Source: Gammaproteobacteria bacterium 54_18_T64
GTDB taxonomy: Bacteria > Pseudomonadota > Gammaproteobacteria > Pseudomonadales > Porticoccaceae
NCBI GenBank assembly: GCA_002162825.1
Contig: MAAU01000059.1
Span: 41,604-105,603 of the forward strand
Reading direction: 5' to 3'
Length of the DNA stretch: 64,000 nucleotides
Position 1 is the first letter of the stretch, and each line of letters starts with the position of its first letter. The position numbers were made by a program, and so were the translations under genes. Shown one piece after another: positions 1-10,871 of the stretch. The notes under the pieces were generated by a model, which had not been told where the DNA came from, did no database searches, and saw nothing but the letters and a program-made list of their open reading frames with translations.

Positions 1-2
1 AT

Positions 3-1022
3 TCCGCCGCACTGGAAAAAGGCATGACTCCTGCCAGTATGATTAACGACGCCCCCCTCACCTTTAACGATGCAACTATCGAAACCCAGTGGCGCCCCGT
101 CAACAGTGGCGGCAAATTTTATGGCCCGACGCGCCTGCGCAAAGCCCTCTATTTATCCCGCAACCTGGTATCTATTCGCGTCTTGCAATCGACCGGCATC
201 GCCTACGCCATCAACACTGCGTCAAAATTCGGCTTTAACCCACAACAGCTACCCCACGATTTATCCCTCGCCCTAGGTAGTCACGCCGTCACCCCGCTGG
301 CCATTGCTCGGGGTTATGCAACCTTTGCCAACGGCGGATACAAAATTGAGCCCTACCTTATCGAGCGTATTACCGATAGTGATGGGGTGAATGTTTTTCA
401 GGCAATGAACCCCTTGGTCTGTCGCGGCGACTGCACTGATAAAAGGGATACTAACGAGAGCACCGGTGATTCGAGCAATCCGGCACTGCAAAGTGCACTG
501 TCAGAAGTAGCAAGCCCCGTACGCCCATCTGCCGAAAGAATACTCGAGCCCCGCGTCGCCTACCTGATCGACTCCATGCTCAAGGATGTCGTCAAAAGAG
601 GCACAGCCACTAAAGCACGTACCATGCAACGCAATGATATCGCAGGTAAAACCGGTACTACCAATGGCCCCAGGGACGCCTGGTTTTCCGGCTACAATCC
701 CGACCTGGTAACCACCACCTGGCTTGGCTTTGACGACAACCGCAAGCTCGGCCGGCGGGAATATGGTGGCTCGGCAGCCCTGCCCATCTGGATAGACTAT
801 ATGAGCAAGGCGCTGGCTAACCGCCCCCAACGCAGCCATCCACAACCTGCAGGTCTGGTCTCTGTACGCATAGATCCGACAAGCGGGCTGAGGGTTTCAC
901 CGAGCGAAAAAAACGGTGTTTTTGAACTCTTCCGAGGAGAAAATCTTCCGGCCTATGGCGACAGCAGCAACCCAGAACAGGTTTTCGAGGCTGACAGCGC
1001 GCTACCGGAAGATATTTTTTAG
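3..1022 (+). CDS. mrcA: Penicillin-binding protein 1A, C-terminal part (5' truncated by window edge)
   Basis: Frame is open from base 3 (SALEKGMTPASMINDAPLTF...) ahead of the ORF's first Met; transpeptidase motifs such as AGKTGTTNGPRDAWFSGYNPDLVTTTWLGFDD. Confidence 0.93.
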   Translation, partial: SAALEKGMTPASMINDAPLTFNDATIETQWRPVNSGGKFYGPTRLRKALYLSRNLVSIRVLQSTGIAYAINTASKFGFNPQQLPHDLSLALGSHAVTPLAIARGYATFANGGYKIEPYLIERITDSDGVNVFQAMNPLVCRGDCTDKRDTNESTGDSSNPALQSALSEVASPVRPSAERILEPRVAYLIDSMLKDVVKRGTATKARTMQRNDIAGKTGTTNGPRDAWFSGYNPDLVTTTWLGFDDNRKLGRREYGGSAALPIWIDYMSKALANRPQRSHPQPAGLVSVRIDPTSGLRVSPSEKNGVFELFRGENLPAYGDSSNPEQVFEADSALPEDIF

Positions 1023-1039
1023 CCCTTTGTTATTACCGC

Positions 1040-1909
1040 CTAACTCTCCACCTCAATGCCCGACAACAAGTTTTTCCAGGGGAAAGAGCTGTCACCCAAA
1101 ACGTAAAAATAGGGGTTGAGCAATTCATCCTTGCGGTTGTAGCGCAAGGGCTCCAGATCAAAATTCAGCACCTGACCACCCGCCGCCTCAACAACAGCCT
1201 GCGCCGCCGCCGTATCCCACTCCATGGTCGGTGCCAGGCGCGGATAAATATCGGCACTGCCCTCCGCGACCAAACACAACTTTAACGAGCTACCCATATT
1301 GCAAGTGTCCGTTTCACCCAGATCTTTCGCCAGACGCCTTAGTAAATCATCAACTGCGCCAGCCCCGTGACTACGGCTTGCCACTACAGTCACTGGATTA
1401 TCGGTCCCACCGCGCCCGCTCATCGTACGCACAGAGATAGCTTGCCCGGGCTGCTCACCTTCCATTTTATAAGCACCGCTTCCGCTCAGGCCGGTATAGG
1501 TAACCCCGCTCACAGGTACATGTACCACTCCCAAAACGGGCACATGATTGTCGACTAATGCGACATTGACAGTAAATTCACCGCTGCGCTTGATAAACTC
1601 TTTAGTACCATCGAGGGGATCAATAATCCAGTAACGCTGCCACTGAATGCGTTCCGAAAAAGGCGGCGCTGCGGCTTCCTCACTCAGCACTGGAACACCT
1701 TCCAGCAAGCCTTCTAAACCGCCAACTAATATATGGTGAGCGGCTAAATCTGCAGCGGTGAGCGGTGATTCATCGGACTTCACCTCGACACCCAGATCAC
1801 TGCGGGCATAGACCTCAAGGATAGCCTCACCGGCACGACGGCAAAGCGCCACAACCTCATCGACAATGTCTGTATTTACAATTGTTTGGTCCACACTAGC
1901 TCCCTTCAT
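1040..1909 (-). CDS. cysQ: 3'(2'),5'-bisphosphate nucleotidase CysQ
   Basis: Inositol monophosphatase-fold motifs: VKSDESPLTAADLAAH, WIIDPLDGTKEFIKRSGEFTVNVAL, MEWDTAAAQAVVEAAGG. Confidence 0.93.
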   Translation of the reverse strand: MKGASVDQTIVNTDIVDEVVALCRRAGEAILEVYARSDLGVEVKSDESPLTAADLAAHHILVGGLEGLLEGVPVLSEEAAAPPFSERIQWQRYWIIDPLDGTKEFIKRSGEFTVNVALVDNHVPVLGVVHVPVSGVTYTGLSGSGAYKMEGEQPGQAISVRTMSGRGGTDNPVTVVASRSHGAGAVDDLLRRLAKDLGETDTCNMGSSLKLCLVAEGSADIYPRLAPTMEWDTAAAQAVVEAAGGQVLNFDLEPLRYNRKDELLNPYFYVLGDSSFPWKNLLSGIEVES

Positions 1910-1935
1910 CGCTTAAACGTTATAAAGACCATCAC

Positions 1936-2496
1936 CTACTTGAGAGGTGATGACTGAAAATAATCTCGCGCCAGGTACAGGGCAGCAATCGAAATACCAT
2001 CACTGACATCGGCTCGCGCCACCAGTTCGGCCAGGTTATCGAGAGGCCACTCCATAGTAGCCATCGGCTCCGGCTCATCCCCCGGTAGGGATTCCTCGTA
2101 GAGATCCCAGGCTACCAGTAGGTCGATGCTGCGTTCCATATAAGACGGCGTCAAATGGATGCTCTTCAAAAATCGCAACTCGCGAGCGCCCACACCGGCC
2201 TCCTCCTTTAATTCTCGATTGCCCGCCGTCAGGTTATCCTCCCCTGGATCAATGGCCCCCTTGGGCAAACCCCATTGATAGGCATTAATACCGGCACTGT
2301 ATTCCTGTACCAGTATCACCGAGCCCTGTGCCGTTAGCGGCACCACGGCGACTGCGCCATAACCCGACGACGCCAGGCGCTCGTACGTGCGCTCCACGCC
2401 ATTAGAAAAGCGTAAATCTAGTTGCTCAATTTGAAACAGGCGAGTCCGGGCAATGCGTTGTCGCTTCAAAACCAGGGGATTAGTCGGCATACTCAA
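1936..2496 (-). CDS. nudE: ADP compounds hydrolase NudE (Nudix)
   Basis: Nudix box GAIDPGEDNLTAGNRELKEEAGVGA; adjacent to cysQ and yrfG as in related genomes. Confidence 0.92.
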   Translation of the reverse strand: MSMPTNPLVLKRQRIARTRLFQIEQLDLRFSNGVERTYERLASSGYGAVAVVPLTAQGSVILVQEYSAGINAYQWGLPKGAIDPGEDNLTAGNRELKEEAGVGARELRFLKSIHLTPSYMERSIDLLVAWDLYEESLPGDEPEPMATMEWPLDNLAELVARADVSDGISIAALYLARDYFQSSPLK

Positions 2497-2571
2497 CCCT
2501 TATAGAGGTATTGGGCATCTCTAAAAATGCATTTCTAGAGTTGCCTCATTGATTCAGAGGTATTATCGACT

Positions 2572-3228
2572 ATGCTCGACTGGAACACCATTGACACCGT
2601 ACTGCTCGACATGGACGGCACCCTGCTCGACCTGCATTTTGATAACTTCTTCTGGCAGCATCATCTACCGGCCCGCTATGCGGAGCTTCACAAAATCGAG
2701 CCCGAGGCCGCACTCGACAAACTCTACCGGCGCTTTGAAGAAAAACGCAGCTCTATCGAATGGTACTGCACCGATTTCTGGTCGACCGAACTCGGCCTCG
2801 ACATCCCCGCGCTGAAAAAAGAGGTACAACACCTGATTGCCGAACGTCCCCATGTACGGCAGTTTTTAAGTGCCCTTGGCAGCACCCATCGCCAACGCAT
2901 TTTAATCACCAATGCCCACCGCGATAGTCTTAATCTGAAGCTCGACATTACCGGTATTGACGACCTACTCGACACTCTGATTTCGTCCCACGATTACAGT
3001 GTGCCAAAAGAATCGCCAACCTTTTGGGAAAGCCTTAGCCAACAAATTGACTTCGACCCGAAGCGCACACTCTTTATTGATGACACCGAAGATATGCTCA
3101 AAGCCGCTGAGAATTTTGGCATCGCCCACCTACTGTGTATCAGCCAACCCGACAGCAAAGTTCCACCGCGAAGTGATTTCAAGTATCCCGCTGTTGAGAA
3201 TTTCTCCGACCTACTGCCAATTAACTAA
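2572..3228 (+). CDS. yrfG: GMP/IMP nucleotidase YrfG-like HAD hydrolase
   Basis: HAD motif LLDMDGTLLDLHFDNFFW; FIDDTEDMLKAAE; neighbour of hslR/hslO. Confidence 0.9.
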   Translation: MLDWNTIDTVLLDMDGTLLDLHFDNFFWQHHLPARYAELHKIEPEAALDKLYRRFEEKRSSIEWYCTDFWSTELGLDIPALKKEVQHLIAERPHVRQFLSALGSTHRQRILITNAHRDSLNLKLDITGIDDLLDTLISSHDYSVPKESPTFWESLSQQIDFDPKRTLFIDDTEDMLKAAENFGIAHLLCISQPDSKVPPRSDFKYPAVENFSDLLPIN

Positions 3229-3259
3229 GGACTGCTGACCCCAGCATTCGACACAAAGT

Positions 3260-3658
3260 ATGACTGCCATGGAAAAAGTTCGCATTGATAAATGGTTGTG
3301 GGCCGCCAGGTTTTTCAAAACTCGCGCCCTGGCCAAAGCGGCCATCGAAGGTGGCAAGGTACACATTGCCGGGCAGCGGGTGAAGGCCAGTAAAGAACTA
3401 AAGGTAGGTGCCGAACTCACCATTCGCCAGGGCTGGGACGAAAAGCACGTAAAGGTCGATACTCTCAGCGATAAGCGCAGAGGTGCACCCGAGGCCGCAG
3501 CGCTGTACAGTGAAACGGAGCAAAGCATCATCGAAAGAGAGAGACGGGCCGCCGAACGCAAGGCCGCAGGCAGTAGCCACTATCCGCCCGACCAGCGCCC
3601 CAACAAAAAACAACGGCGCCAAATTCATCGTTTTCAGCGCGAACAAGAACTCGACTAA
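3260..3658 (+). CDS. hslR: Heat shock protein 15 (S4 RNA-binding domain)
   Basis: MEKVRIDKWLWAARFFKTRALAKAAIEGGKVHIAGQRVK. Confidence 0.93.
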   Translation: MTAMEKVRIDKWLWAARFFKTRALAKAAIEGGKVHIAGQRVKASKELKVGAELTIRQGWDEKHVKVDTLSDKRRGAPEAAALYSETEQSIIERERRAAERKAAGSSHYPPDQRPNKKQRRQIHRFQREQELD

Positions 3659-3794
3659 AAGGCCTTCCGTCCGACCGAGCCCTCTGGACAAAATTAGGCA
3701 TTTTCCGTACATTGCAGCCCGGCTAAGCAAGCACCAAGCTGGCTTAAGCCATCAAGCACATCCCAGGTTCACCAATAAACCCAGCGGTAAAGTA

Positions 3795-4703
3795 ATGTCC
3801 AAACCCGACAATGACGTACTGCAGAGATTTCTCTTTGAACAGAGCGATGTGCGCGGCGAAATCGTCTCCCTGCAAGACAGCTATCAGGCCGTACTCACCA
3901 ACCACAGGCAATCGGGCCAAGGCATACCCGCCGCCATAGACACCCTGCTCGGCGAGTTTCTCAGCGCCGCCGCACTATTGAGCGCAACGCTCAAATTCGA
4001 CGGCATTATCACCTTGCAGGCAAAACCCAAAAACGAGGGTGCGCTGAAGCTCATTATGGCCGACTGCACGCGCCACAACAATCTGCGCGCCGTTGCTCGT
4101 TACGAAGCCAGCAAAGCGCCGAGCGACGAGCAAGGCTGCGATTTTCGCTCACTGCTGGATGGCGGCTATCTGGTGATCACCATCGATCCAGCCAAAGGGA
4201 AGCGCTATCAAAGTGTGATCGCTATCGAGCACGACTCACTGAGCGCATGCCTGAATACCTATTTCCAGCAATCGGAACAACTACCCACCCGCATATGGCT
4301 GGCCGCCGATGAACACAGAGCAGCTGGTCTGCTACTACAGGCCCTGCCCATTCAACTACAAAGCCTCGAACAACGTTCCGAACTTTGGCAGCATTTAAGC
4401 CTCCTGGCCGACACACTGAAAGCCGACGAGCAAGTAGCACTTAGCCATCAACAACAATTACATCGCCTGTTTCATCAAGAAGAACTACAGCTCTTCGAGC
4501 CCACAGCCCTACAATTTTCCTGCAGTTGCTCGCGCAGCCGCACGGCCAATATGTTGATTAGCCTGGGAGAAAAAGAGATCCAGGCCATTTTCGAAGAACA
4601 GACGAGTATCGATGTTGGCTGTGAATTCTGCCACTACGTCTATCAATTTAGCGCCGAGCAAGCGGCACGGCTGTTTATCGACGAACCACCGACCCTGCAT
4701 TAA
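3795..4703 (+). CDS. hslO: Hsp33 redox-regulated chaperone
   Basis: Start reassigned to [25 protein letters not shown]-terminal CSC...CEFC zinc/redox cysteines. Confidence 0.94.
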   Translation: MSKPDNDVLQRFLFEQSDVRGEIVSLQDSYQAVLTNHRQSGQGIPAAIDTLLGEFLSAAALLSATLKFDGIITLQAKPKNEGALKLIMADCTRHNNLRAVARYEASKAPSDEQGCDFRSLLDGGYLVITIDPAKGKRYQSVIAIEHDSLSACLNTYFQQSEQLPTRIWLAADEHRAAGLLLQALPIQLQSLEQRSELWQHLSLLADTLKADEQVALSHQQQLHRLFHQEELQLFEPTALQFSCSCSRSRTANMLISLGEKEIQAIFEEQTSIDVGCEFCHYVYQFSAEQAARLFIDEPPTLH

Positions 4704-4743
4704 GGCCGTCGTTTTTTCCCTTCGCCACGGGACACTTTTCTGG

Positions 4744-4749
4744 CATAAT
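4744..4749 (+). promoter_or_regulatory. Candidate -10 (CATAAT) of a pckA promoter
   Basis: CATAAT at 4744 with a weak -35-like TTCGCC at 4721-4726 (17 bp spacer) upstream of pckA. Confidence 0.3.
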
Positions 4750-4815
4750 TGGCGCCCTTTTTTGCACGACCCAGATAGCGCGCTATCCCTTGAACCGTTC
4801 ACAGGATTGAAACTA

Positions 4816-6375
4816 ATGACCGACTTTGATACTTCCGCGGCAACCATCTACACCGACCTGAGTTCCGCTGAACTGATCGAGCAATCCCTCCAACGCAAGG
4901 AAGGTGTGCTCACCCACACAGGCGCTCTGCGCACGGAGACCGGCCAGCACACTGGCCGCTCGCCCGCCGACCGCTTTATCGTCGAAGAGCCCAGCACCAG
5001 CGACGCCATCAACTGGGGTCCGGTCAACCGCCCCTTCCCCCAGGACAAGTTCGACGCCCTGTGGGATCGCGTTGAATCTTACATCGCCGGCGTCGACCGC
5101 TTTATTTCCTATCTGCATATCGGCCAGGACAAAGAACATTACATCCCCGCCAAGGTCACCACCGAGACGGCCTGGCACAACCTGTTCGCCAGAAACATGT
5201 TTATCCGCACCGAGCAATACAATCCTGCGAGTAAAGAGGGCTGGCAAATTCTCCACGCCGCTAACTTCGTTTGCGAGCCCGAGCGCGATGGCACCACCAG
5301 TAGTGGTGTTGTGGTCATCAACTTCGCCCAACGCAAAGTACTGCTTGCGGGTATGAAGTACGCCGGTGAAATGAAGAAGAGCATGTTCTCGGTACAAAAC
5401 TTTCTGCTACCCGAGAAAGACGTGATGCCCATGCACTGCGCCGCCAATGTTGGTGAAAACGGCGATGTGGCCCTGTTTTTCGGACTCTCCGGCACCGGTA
5501 AAACCACCCTTTCGGCCGACCCCTTGCGCTATCTTATTGGCGATGACGAGCACGGCTGGAGCAAGGGCGCCGTGTTCAATCTCGAGGGCGGCTGCTACGC
5601 CAAGACCATCGACCTCAGCCAGAAGAATGAGCCGGTAATCTGGGATGCCATTCGCTTCGGTGCCATTGTCGAAAACGTCGTACTCAACGACCAGCGCGAG
5701 CCCGACTACTGCGATACCTCGCTGACCGAAAACGGTCGCTGCAGCTATCCGCTGGAACACGTTGAAATGCGCTCCGATAAAAACCGCGCCGGCGAGCCCA
5801 AGCACATCATGTTCCTCACCTGCGACGTCACAGGCGTCTTACCCCCCGTATCCATCCTGTCAAAAGAAGCGGCGGCCTATCACTTCCTCAGCGGTTACAC
5901 CGCACGCGTGGGCTCCACTGAGCTCGGTGGCGAGTCCGGTATCAACCCCACGTTCTCAGCCTGTTTCGGCGCTCCCTTCATGCCTCGACCCGCCGGTGTT
6001 TACGCCGAGTTACTGATGAAGCGTATTGAAGATTTTGGCAGTAAAGTCTACCTGGTTAACACCGGCTGGACCGGCGGTGCAGGCGGTGCCAACGGCAGCG
6101 GCTCGCGCTTCCCCATCCCCGTCACTCGCGCCATCATCACCGCCATTCAAAACGGCGATCTGGAGACAGCCGAGACCGCACAGCTGCCCCACTTAAACCT
6201 CGAGTTCCCCGTCGAGGTATCCGGTGTCGACAAGAGCTACCTCAACCCACGTGCGGCCTGGGCCGATCAAGCCGCCTACGACGAGCAAGCGAGTAAACTG
6301 GCAGGGCTGTTTGTACAAAACTTTAAAACCTTCGATGTCTCCGATGACATCAACAACGCCGGACCCAGCATATAG
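4816..6375 (+). CDS. pckA: Phosphoenolpyruvate carboxykinase (ATP)
   Basis: P-loop [45 protein letters not shown]; start at [15 protein letters not shown]. Confidence 0.96.
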   Translation: MTDFDTSAATIYTDLSSAELIEQSLQRKEGVLTHTGALRTETGQHTGRSPADRFIVEEPSTSDAINWGPVNRPFPQDKFDALWDRVESYIAGVDRFISYLHIGQDKEHYIPAKVTTETAWHNLFARNMFIRTEQYNPASKEGWQILHAANFVCEPERDGTTSSGVVVINFAQRKVLLAGMKYAGEMKKSMFSVQNFLLPEKDVMPMHCAANVGENGDVALFFGLSGTGKTTLSADPLRYLIGDDEHGWSKGAVFNLEGGCYAKTIDLSQKNEPVIWDAIRFGAIVENVVLNDQREPDYCDTSLTENGRCSYPLEHVEMRSDKNRAGEPKHIMFLTCDVTGVLPPVSILSKEAAAYHFLSGYTARVGSTELGGESGINPTFSACFGAPFMPRPAGVYAELLMKRIEDFGSKVYLVNTGWTGGAGGANGSGSRFPIPVTRAIITAIQNGDLETAETAQLPHLNLEFPVEVSGVDKSYLNPRAAWADQAAYDEQASKLAGLFVQNFKTFDVSDDINNAGPSI

Positions 6376-6418
6376 GGTGCGCGATGACAGCCCCTTAGCC
6401 CGTAAGGGATAAAAAATA

Positions 6419-6459
6419 AGGCATAAAAAAAGCACCGGCAAGGTGCTTTTTTTATGCCT
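6419..6459. terminator. Bidirectional intrinsic terminator between convergent pckA and hemY
   Basis: Perfect 18-bp inverted repeat AGGCATAAAAAAAGCACC / GGTGCTTTTTTTATGCCT with 5-nt loop. Confidence 0.88.
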
Positions 6460-6477
6460 GCCAAACGCTCAAGGATA

Positions 6478-7716
6478 TTAAGCCCGCACCATTAGCTGTG
6501 TCTCACCACCAGTCACCGCGAGCAAACCCTGACGATAAAACTGCAGGCTTTTGTCGTGCTCACCCAGGCGCCCCATCACTTCCGCCAGCTCAGCATAAAT
6601 TTCAGAGCGGCTATCGAGCTCCAGCGCAGCCTCTAAATAGTCTCGGGCCTTGCCCCATAATTCACCTCGTTGGCACAACCGCGCCAACGCCAGCAGCAGG
6701 TCGGGGTTATCCGGCTGCGCCTTGAACCAAGTCTCCGCTGTCTTCAGCTGCTGGGCGGCAAGCTCGCCACCAAGTAGCCCATAGCTGGTCAATAGTTCCT
6801 TGTCCCAGCCTTTTGTAATGGCTCGGCGCAGTTCTTTTTCAGCCTGAACCGGCTCACCAAGCTGGCTCAACAGGGCTGCATGGTGGGCGATAAGTACCGG
6901 CACCGAACGCAAGGATTTTGCGGTTCGCCCCCACAGATCGACCAGCGCCTGCTTATTCGACGCCATGTCTGGGCCGAGGTTTTTGGCGAGAGCAGTCAAC
7001 TGCTGGGCGCGAATCGATATTTCCAGCTGGCGCAGCGCCTCATCACCCAGTACTTTGTTAGCCCGCAAGTCTGCCAGGAGCTTTTCCAGCTGATCCCACT
7101 GCTGCAAATTTCTGTAACTTCTTTCAAGTAAACTGAGTATGTAGGGGTGTGTTGGATGGCGCCCGTGCAAAAGCTCTAACATTGGCAAGGCCTCTTCGTA
7201 GTCACCTTTGCCAACTAGCAATCGCACACGCGTCAAAGCCACCGCCAACTCATTGCGCGAGTCCGCTTTTTCCGCCAGAGCCAAGAGCTGGTTGACCTCC
7301 TCCTCATTGCCCAGCTCCGCCGCCGCCCCCGCCGCACCCAGGTAATTGATAAGAGCGAGTTCAGAACCTGCCGCCGTCTTTGTTAGCAGCTTGCAGGCCG
7401 ATGCCCAGCGCCCCTCGGCCAGATCCAGTAAACCCCTATAGGTTAACTGGCTATTTTTGTGTTGTTTTTTAGCCTGCCAATTCCGGCTCAGGTGTAAGCC
7501 AGGCAAGACTAAGGCACGGATCAAACTAAGTAATATACGAAATAGCAGCCACAACGCCAACACAGCCAGAACCCCCGTCCAAAGGGTAAATTGCAGCGCC
7601 GTTGTACCAAGGGAAATCACTACAAAACCGGGGAATTGCCCGATCAACCAATAAAGGGAACTGCCGAATAGGGTAGCTAGGAGCAATAGCACAATTGAAA
7701 TTCTCACGGCTATCAA
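6478..7716 (-). CDS. hemY: Heme biosynthesis protein HemY (TPR, membrane)
   Basis: N-terminal TM segments, HemY-type TPR body; downstream of hemX. Confidence 0.9.
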   Translation of the reverse strand: MIAVRISIVLLLLATLFGSSLYWLIGQFPGFVVISLGTTALQFTLWTGVLAVLALWLLFRILLSLIRALVLPGLHLSRNWQAKKQHKNSQLTYRGLLDLAEGRWASACKLLTKTAAGSELALINYLGAAGAAAELGNEEEVNQLLALAEKADSRNELAVALTRVRLLVGKGDYEEALPMLELLHGRHPTHPYILSLLERSYRNLQQWDQLEKLLADLRANKVLGDEALRQLEISIRAQQLTALAKNLGPDMASNKQALVDLWGRTAKSLRSVPVLIAHHAALLSQLGEPVQAEKELRRAITKGWDKELLTSYGLLGGELAAQQLKTAETWFKAQPDNPDLLLALARLCQRGELWGKARDYLEAALELDSRSEIYAELAEVMGRLGEHDKSLQFYRQGLLAVTGGETQLMVRA

Positions 7717-8867
7717 CCCTCCAAACCGTCAGACCGACTCTCGTGTGCCCTGCGATAGTCACGTAGGGCATAAAGCGAAGCGCTAATATCGGGTAGAGCC
7801 TGTTCTACCACTTCGCTCTGTAATTCTTTCAGCTCTTCGATAATGGCTCGCGAATCTTCATTAGCGGTGAAATTTTCACCAATAACCCTTGCCGCACGAA
7901 CAAGACTCGTGCGATAAATGACCTGCTCTTCACGCAACAGAGCTTGCTGGGCATTGCCAAGAGCAATAAATAAACGATCCCGCAATTGAGCCTCCCTTTC
8001 AAGCGTCATTAGCGGTGCCAGTGGCTGCTCAAGAGAACGCACATAAAAATGCCTCGCGATAAAGCCCTGACTGGCGCTGCGAACATTCTGCCAGAAATGC
8101 TGATACCAGGGGCCTTCGAGCAATATGGTATCAGGGAGCTCCGCATCAGAGGCATCACTCTTCGGTGCCTGATCGGCCGCCAAGCCTCGCACCGGTAAGG
8201 CCGGAAAAGTCATCATCAAATCGGACAAGGTGCCGATGCGCAGGAAAAGACCCTCGCGATCAATCACCGAGGTGCGGCGTAGCGCCGCAATATTTCCTGA
8301 CAGGGTTTTACGTATCGCGATCAGTCCCGGGTCATCCAGTTGTGCCAACACCTGGTCCGCCGCTTCAAGTAAGGTTTGGGCGCCCTGGGGTCGGCGCTCA
8401 ACCAGTAAACGCTGATTGGCCAGGCGAATTAAAAACTCCGCTTCATCCAGTAAAAGCTTGCCTCGACCCGTATTACTCTTACTTTCAAGCAAGGCTAACT
8501 GGGCCTGCTGTTCTTGCTGCAAGACGGCAAGCTGACGCTCAAAACTGGCAACTAACCGCTCCTGTTCTGCTGCTTTGCGGGCCATGTCTTGCCGTACATT
8601 CCCAATTAACATGGTCTGCCCTTCGGCAACTTTGAGAATCGCGGCGCGCTCCACCCACAAGGTTTGACCAAACCAGGCCAAAGCACTGCCACCGGTAATA
8701 ACGAGCAACAATAAAAATAGCGTGAGCCAACGCCAAGCTCTACCGGTGGCAGGTTTTTTCGTTTTACCCTCAGCCTTAGCGGCTGTCTTACTTTGCGATT
8801 TAGTCTCGGCCACGGAGCCGGCCTGCGTTTTTCCCTGCGTTTCCGCAGCTTGATTTTTGTTATCCAC
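7713..8867 (-). CDS. hemX: HemX (uroporphyrinogen-III C-methyltransferase family membrane protein)
   Basis: Lys/Ala-rich N-terminus, single TM, LLLDEAEFLIRLANQRLLVERRPQGAQTLLEAAD; hemCDXY order. Confidence 0.9.
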   Translation of the reverse strand: MDNKNQAAETQGKTQAGSVAETKSQSKTAAKAEGKTKKPATGRAWRWLTLFLLLLVITGGSALAWFGQTLWVERAAILKVAEGQTMLIGNVRQDMARKAAEQERLVASFERQLAVLQQEQQAQLALLESKSNTGRGKLLLDEAEFLIRLANQRLLVERRPQGAQTLLEAADQVLAQLDDPGLIAIRKTLSGNIAALRRTSVIDREGLFLRIGTLSDLMMTFPALPVRGLAADQAPKSDASDAELPDTILLEGPWYQHFWQNVRSASQGFIARHFYVRSLEQPLAPLMTLEREAQLRDRLFIALGNAQQALLREEQVIYRTSLVRAARVIGENFTANEDSRAIIEELKELQSEVVEQALPDISASLYALRDYRRAHESRSDGLEG

Positions 8868-8923
8868 CCGTCATCCCGCTATTCAATCAATATTATTTTC
8901 AACTTACTAGACCAGCTAAGTCG

Positions 8924-9748
8924 TTACCGGGCCGGAGTGTAACAGTCCAGTACACTCTGCTCCATGTCTTGCACCAGAGCACTAGAGGCAAGGTGTATCG
9001 AGCGAAAGCCCCTGCCCCGCGCCAAAGTTTCCACGCGAACGCTGGGCACGACAATGGGCAAATTTTTCAAACGGCTCAGGTGAGCCTCAGGCACGATCTC
9101 AAGTAGAGCCGCGAGTATCTGCCCACTGTAAATAAGTAACAGCGGGCTCTGTGCCTGTATCAATTCGACAATGCTATGACTATGGCATGCCTCGACGACT
9201 CGGCCATATAGTTCACAGCAATCGACTTTTGCCCCCCGCTCCCGCAAGGTCTTCTCAAGCAGGTCGCGACCCTGCCCACCCCTGAAAATAAGGATTTTCT
9301 GGCCCTCTACGGTTTTTAAGGCCGACAGTGCTAACAAAGCCTCACTGGTGTAACCCGATGTTGGTACGCTGACTGGTACACCTTGCTCCAGCATAGGCTG
9401 GGCGGAGGTCGGTCCTACCGCAAAATAGTCAACACCCACAGGCAACATCGGCCAATAGCGGTCCAGCCAGTACCAGGCCGAGCGCGCTGCATGCTGGCTG
9501 ACGATGATGGCTTTGTCGTACTCGGAAAAGGCCATCACCTGTCGCTTAACCTGTTCATTATCAGCCCCTACCGCCTCGATTTTGATGACCGGGTAGTGGT
9601 GGCAGATAGCGCCCAACCTTGCAAGGCGAGCCATTAAGGAATCTTGCTTTTGGAATCCCGCGAGAGGCGCCCCGGCGGTTTGATCGAAGGTATAAGGCGC
9701 TGAACTCGCGCGCAGGCTAAGAATATGCCGACCGCTCAGGGCCGGCAT
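8924..9748 (-). CDS. hemD: Uroporphyrinogen-III synthase
   Basis: Position between hemC and hemX; AIIVSQHAARSAW, ILIFRGGQGRDLLEKTLRERGAKVDCCELYGR. Confidence 0.9.
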   Translation of the reverse strand: MPALSGRHILSLRASSAPYTFDQTAGAPLAGFQKQDSLMARLARLGAICHHYPVIKIEAVGADNEQVKRQVMAFSEYDKAIIVSQHAARSAWYWLDRYWPMLPVGVDYFAVGPTSAQPMLEQGVPVSVPTSGYTSEALLALSALKTVEGQKILIFRGGQGRDLLEKTLRERGAKVDCCELYGRVVEACHSHSIVELIQAQSPLLLIYSGQILAALLEIVPEAHLSRLKNLPIVVPSVRVETLARGRGFRSIHLASSALVQDMEQSVLDCYTPAR

Positions 9749-9749
9749 A

Positions 9750-10685
9750 TCAGGGTGCCGTAATGGCCGAGAGGATTTTATCCGCTCCTCGTGCCAATAG
9801 ACGCCGAGCTAGCTCAATACCGAGTTGCTCGGCAGATTCTATAGCGCCGGTGATGTCCTCACGCAACATCACACTGCCATCGAGCGAACCCACCAGAGCC
9901 CGGAGGTAGAGTTGATCAGCACTCAGTTCGGCATAACAGGCTATTGGCACCTGGCAGCCCCCCTCCAGCTCACGATTGACTGCCCTTTCGGCGGCTACTC
10001 GAGCAGCGGTATCCGGGTGGTGTAGGACGCTTAATAAACTCTGTGTTTGCTCATCAGCGGCGCGGCACTCTATACCTACCGCACCCTGCCCCCCAGCTGG
10101 CAATGACTGGCTCACAGGGATGCGTTGGGTAATTCTATCGGCCATATCAAGCCGTAGTAAACCCGCAGTCGCCAGAATAATACCGTCATACTCAGCCGCA
10201 TCCAGTCGTGCCAGGCGGGTGTTGACGTTACCCCGCAAATCAAGCACGTCGAGTTGGGGATAACTTTCCATCAGTTGGCATTGGCGCCGCATGCTACTGG
10301 TGCCGACGCGGGCACCCGTGGGCAACTCATCAATACTGCGGAAGTGATTGGAGACGAAGGCATCACGAGGGTCTTCCCGCTCGCAGATCACCGGCAGAAC
10401 CAGACCCGGTGGCAGGGCCATTGGCACATCCTTCATCGAATGCACCGCAATATCGGCCCGCCCCTCCAGTAATGCGACTTCGAGTTCTTTAACAAAGAGC
10501 CCCTTACCGCCAATTTTAGCCAGTGGCGTATCGAGAATCTTATCGCCCTGAGTGGTCATACCTATGATTTCTACACTAAGCCCCGCATGGGCCTGCATCA
10601 AGGCATCCCGAACAAAGTGCGCCTGCCACAGGGCCAGGGGACTTTTTCGGGTGGCGATACGCAAAATAGGCATGGACTCACTCAT
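9750..10685 (-). CDS. hemC: Hydroxymethylbilane synthase (porphobilinogen deaminase)
   Basis: [41 protein letters not shown]. Confidence 0.97.
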   Translation of the reverse strand: MSESMPILRIATRKSPLALWQAHFVRDALMQAHAGLSVEIIGMTTQGDKILDTPLAKIGGKGLFVKELEVALLEGRADIAVHSMKDVPMALPPGLVLPVICEREDPRDAFVSNHFRSIDELPTGARVGTSSMRRQCQLMESYPQLDVLDLRGNVNTRLARLDAAEYDGIILATAGLLRLDMADRITQRIPVSQSLPAGGQGAVGIECRAADEQTQSLLSVLHHPDTAARVAAERAVNRELEGGCQVPIACYAELSADQLYLRALVGSLDGSVMLREDITGAIESAEQLGIELARRLLARGADKILSAITAP

Positions 10686-10871
10686 TCGTTGAGGAACGGA
10701 TTACTATCAAAATACCCGCGCCAAAACGAACGAGGTATTAAGGCCCATAATATTAACAGATGCGAGACACTAAATTAGCTAGGGGCGACGAGAATAGCCA
10801 CCGCGACTCGACCCGACAGCGGCCAACAAGGAAGTTGTTGAGAAACAAAAAAGCGAACGGGACCCTACTTA

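Noticed and set aside
3483-3794. N-terminal extension of the hslO ORF
   Set aside because: Overlaps hslR and has no Hsp33-like sequence; the family start is [12 protein letters not shown] at 3795.
4612-4815. N-terminal extension of the pckA ORF
   Set aside because: Overlaps the hslO 3' end; the family N-terminus begins at 4816.
4813-5397. 194-aa minus-strand ORF opposite pckA
   Set aside because: Lies wholly antisense to a strongly supported gene; composition is a codon-bias by-product with no recognisable family.
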